64,000 bases of DNA from Dinoroseobacter sp. (GTDB lineage: Bacteria > Pseudomonadota > Alphaproteobacteria > Rhodobacterales > Rhodobacteraceae): positions 62,001-126,000 of the forward strand of contig JAEPNN010000004.1 of assembly GCA_017643385.1 (NCBI GenBank), written 5' to 3'. A model generated the notes under the pieces. That model was not told where the DNA came from and ran no database searches. It was given only the letters and a program-made list of their open reading frames with translations. Of this stretch, positions 63,201 through 64,000 are shown in pieces; the first letter of the stretch is position 1; the number at the start of each line of letters is the position of its first letter. A program made the translations under genes and the position numbers.

Positions 63201-63953
63201 TTGATTTTCTGGATTGCCGCAGGCACAGCGGCGTTTCTGCTCGGCCTCTCTAAAGGTGGTATCCCGGTCGTGGCGGTGCTTGCCGTTCCACTGTTGTCGA
63301 CCATGATGGATCCAGCCATGGCAGCAGGTCTTTTGCTGCCGCTCTATTTAACGGCCGACGTTTACGCAGTTTATCTTTTTCGGCGTGCCTTCTCTGTACG
63401 CAACTTAAGGATATTGCTTCCAAGCGCGGTCATCGGCGTGCTTGGCGGGTTCTTTGCCGTCTCTTATGTCTCGTCAGACGCGCTCAAACTGCTGCTTTCA
63501 GTCATAGGCTTCTGGTACCTAGCGAATTCGCTCCGCGCGCGCTTTTCAAATCAAGCCGTCCTCGCCAAACCTGCACATGTGGGAAAAGGAGTGTTCTGGG
63601 GCAGTCTCGCCGGGCTAACCAGCTATGTCGCGCATGCAGGCGCCCCACCCTACCAAGCGTATGTGTTGCCACAACGCCTTGAGAAAATGGTATATCTCGG
63701 GACGACTACGATTTTCTTCACCTGTGTGAACCTGATGAAACTCCCTGCCTTTATCCTCGCCGGTCAAGTAACCTGGGCAGGCCTTTCACTGGCGGTTTGG
63801 ATCGCGCCAGTTGCGCTTTTAGGAGCATGGAGTGGGGCGAAAATCAGCCGATGGCTCCCCGAACAGATGTTCTTCATCTTGGTCGAAGTGGCACTTGGGC
63901 TTTTATCTTTCATGCTACTTTACGACGCGCTCAAGGGTTTGGGCCTTGTCTGA
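63201..63953 (+). CDS. TauE/SafE family membrane permease
   Basis: A 250-residue protein with about eight membrane helices. The first TauE/SafE repeat is FLLGLSKGGIPVVAVLAVPL, and GLTSYVAHAGAPPYQAYVLP is the conserved second-half motif. The family exports sulfite or sulfoacetate. Given xsc at 47.6 kb, sulfite export is a plausible role, but this gene lies 14 kb away. The start is TTG with GGAG upstream. It begins 126 bp beyond the IS end; nothing recognisable lies between. Confidence 0.85.
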   Translation: MIFWIAAGTAAFLLGLSKGGIPVVAVLAVPLLSTMMDPAMAAGLLLPLYLTADVYAVYLFRRAFSVRNLRILLPSAVIGVLGGFFAVSYVSSDALKLLLSVIGFWYLANSLRARFSNQAVLAKPAHVGKGVFWGSLAGLTSYVAHAGAPPYQAYVLPQRLEKMVYLGTTTIFFTCVNLMKLPAFILAGQVTWAGLSLAVWIAPVALLGAWSGAKISRWLPEQMFFILVEVALGLLSFMLLYDALKGLGLV

Positions 63954-64000
63954 AACTTGACCCATTTATGTCGCGCTCTGCACTTGACCGACTCGTCATG

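Noticed and set aside
1-64000. CRISPR arrays, prophage, riboswitches
   Set aside because: No regular repeat-spacer pattern, phage structural gene or recognisable riboswitch core was seen, including upstream of cobU and the FAD/GcvT genes.

Overview
The window looks like chromosomal DNA of a marine alphaproteobacterium of the Rhodobacterales (Roseobacter group). The signs are a type-II-like RpoH, xdhABC joined to a BMP-type ABC transporter, several fused FAD/GcvT demethylating dehydrogenases, a taurine module (tpa, tauABC, tauR, xsc), a FYDLN-type acidic protein and a DUF1127 protein. No rRNA, phage block or CRISPR array was seen. There is one tRNA gene and one insertion sequence.

Layout. 0-4.6 kb: start of hisS (cut by the left edge), slyX, dnaE and a DUF1127 gene. 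4.8-14.2 kb: a tightly coupled operon for xanthine dehydrogenase (xdhA, xdhB, xdhC) and a nucleoside/purine-type ABC importer (ATPase, two permeases, BMP binding protein), closed by a terminator. 14.4-20.1 kb: a free-standing dimethylglycine-dehydrogenase-like gene, then a leftward group (2-hydroxyacid dehydrogenase, FAD amine oxidase, DUF938, secreted protein). 20.2-31.4 kb: housekeeping genes (SH3-like protein, M3 peptidase, membrane-anchored E1/MoeB-like protein, dut, coaBC, rpoH, cobU, a phosphoglycerate-mutase-like phosphatase, GST, GntR regulator, YgjP-like peptidase, FYDLN protein) and tRNA-Ala(GGC). 31.9-35.1 kb: BASS transporter, acyl-CoA ligase and MarR regulator.

35.2-49.4 kb is the most interesting block. 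Leftward lie tpa, an FAD/GcvT dehydrogenase, a homocysteine S-methyltransferase and a second FAD/GcvT dehydrogenase, with gaps of only 15-42 bp. Rightward lie tauABC, tauR and xsc. Sequences matching the TauR box remembered from Rhodobacter capsulatus lie in front of tpa/tauA, tauR and xsc. I infer that N-methylated taurines (taurobetaine, dimethyltaurine, methyltaurine) may be stripped of methyl groups to taurine, then converted by Tpa to sulfoacetaldehyde and by Xsc to acetyl phosphate and sulfite. This parallels the betaine-dimethylglycine-sarcosine-glycine route.

49.5-56.9 kb: a peptide-type ABC importer (double ATPase, two permeases, divergent Tat-exported binding protein) and a CocE/NonD hydrolase. 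57-63.1 kb is a worn accessory stretch: a decayed MmgE/PrpD gene, an acidic protein, an Fe(II)/2-oxoglutarate oxygenase, a zinc-free alcohol-dehydrogenase-family gene, an EamA transporter, and the tail of a gene cut off exactly at the end of an IS3-family element. The window closes with a TauE/SafE-type permease.
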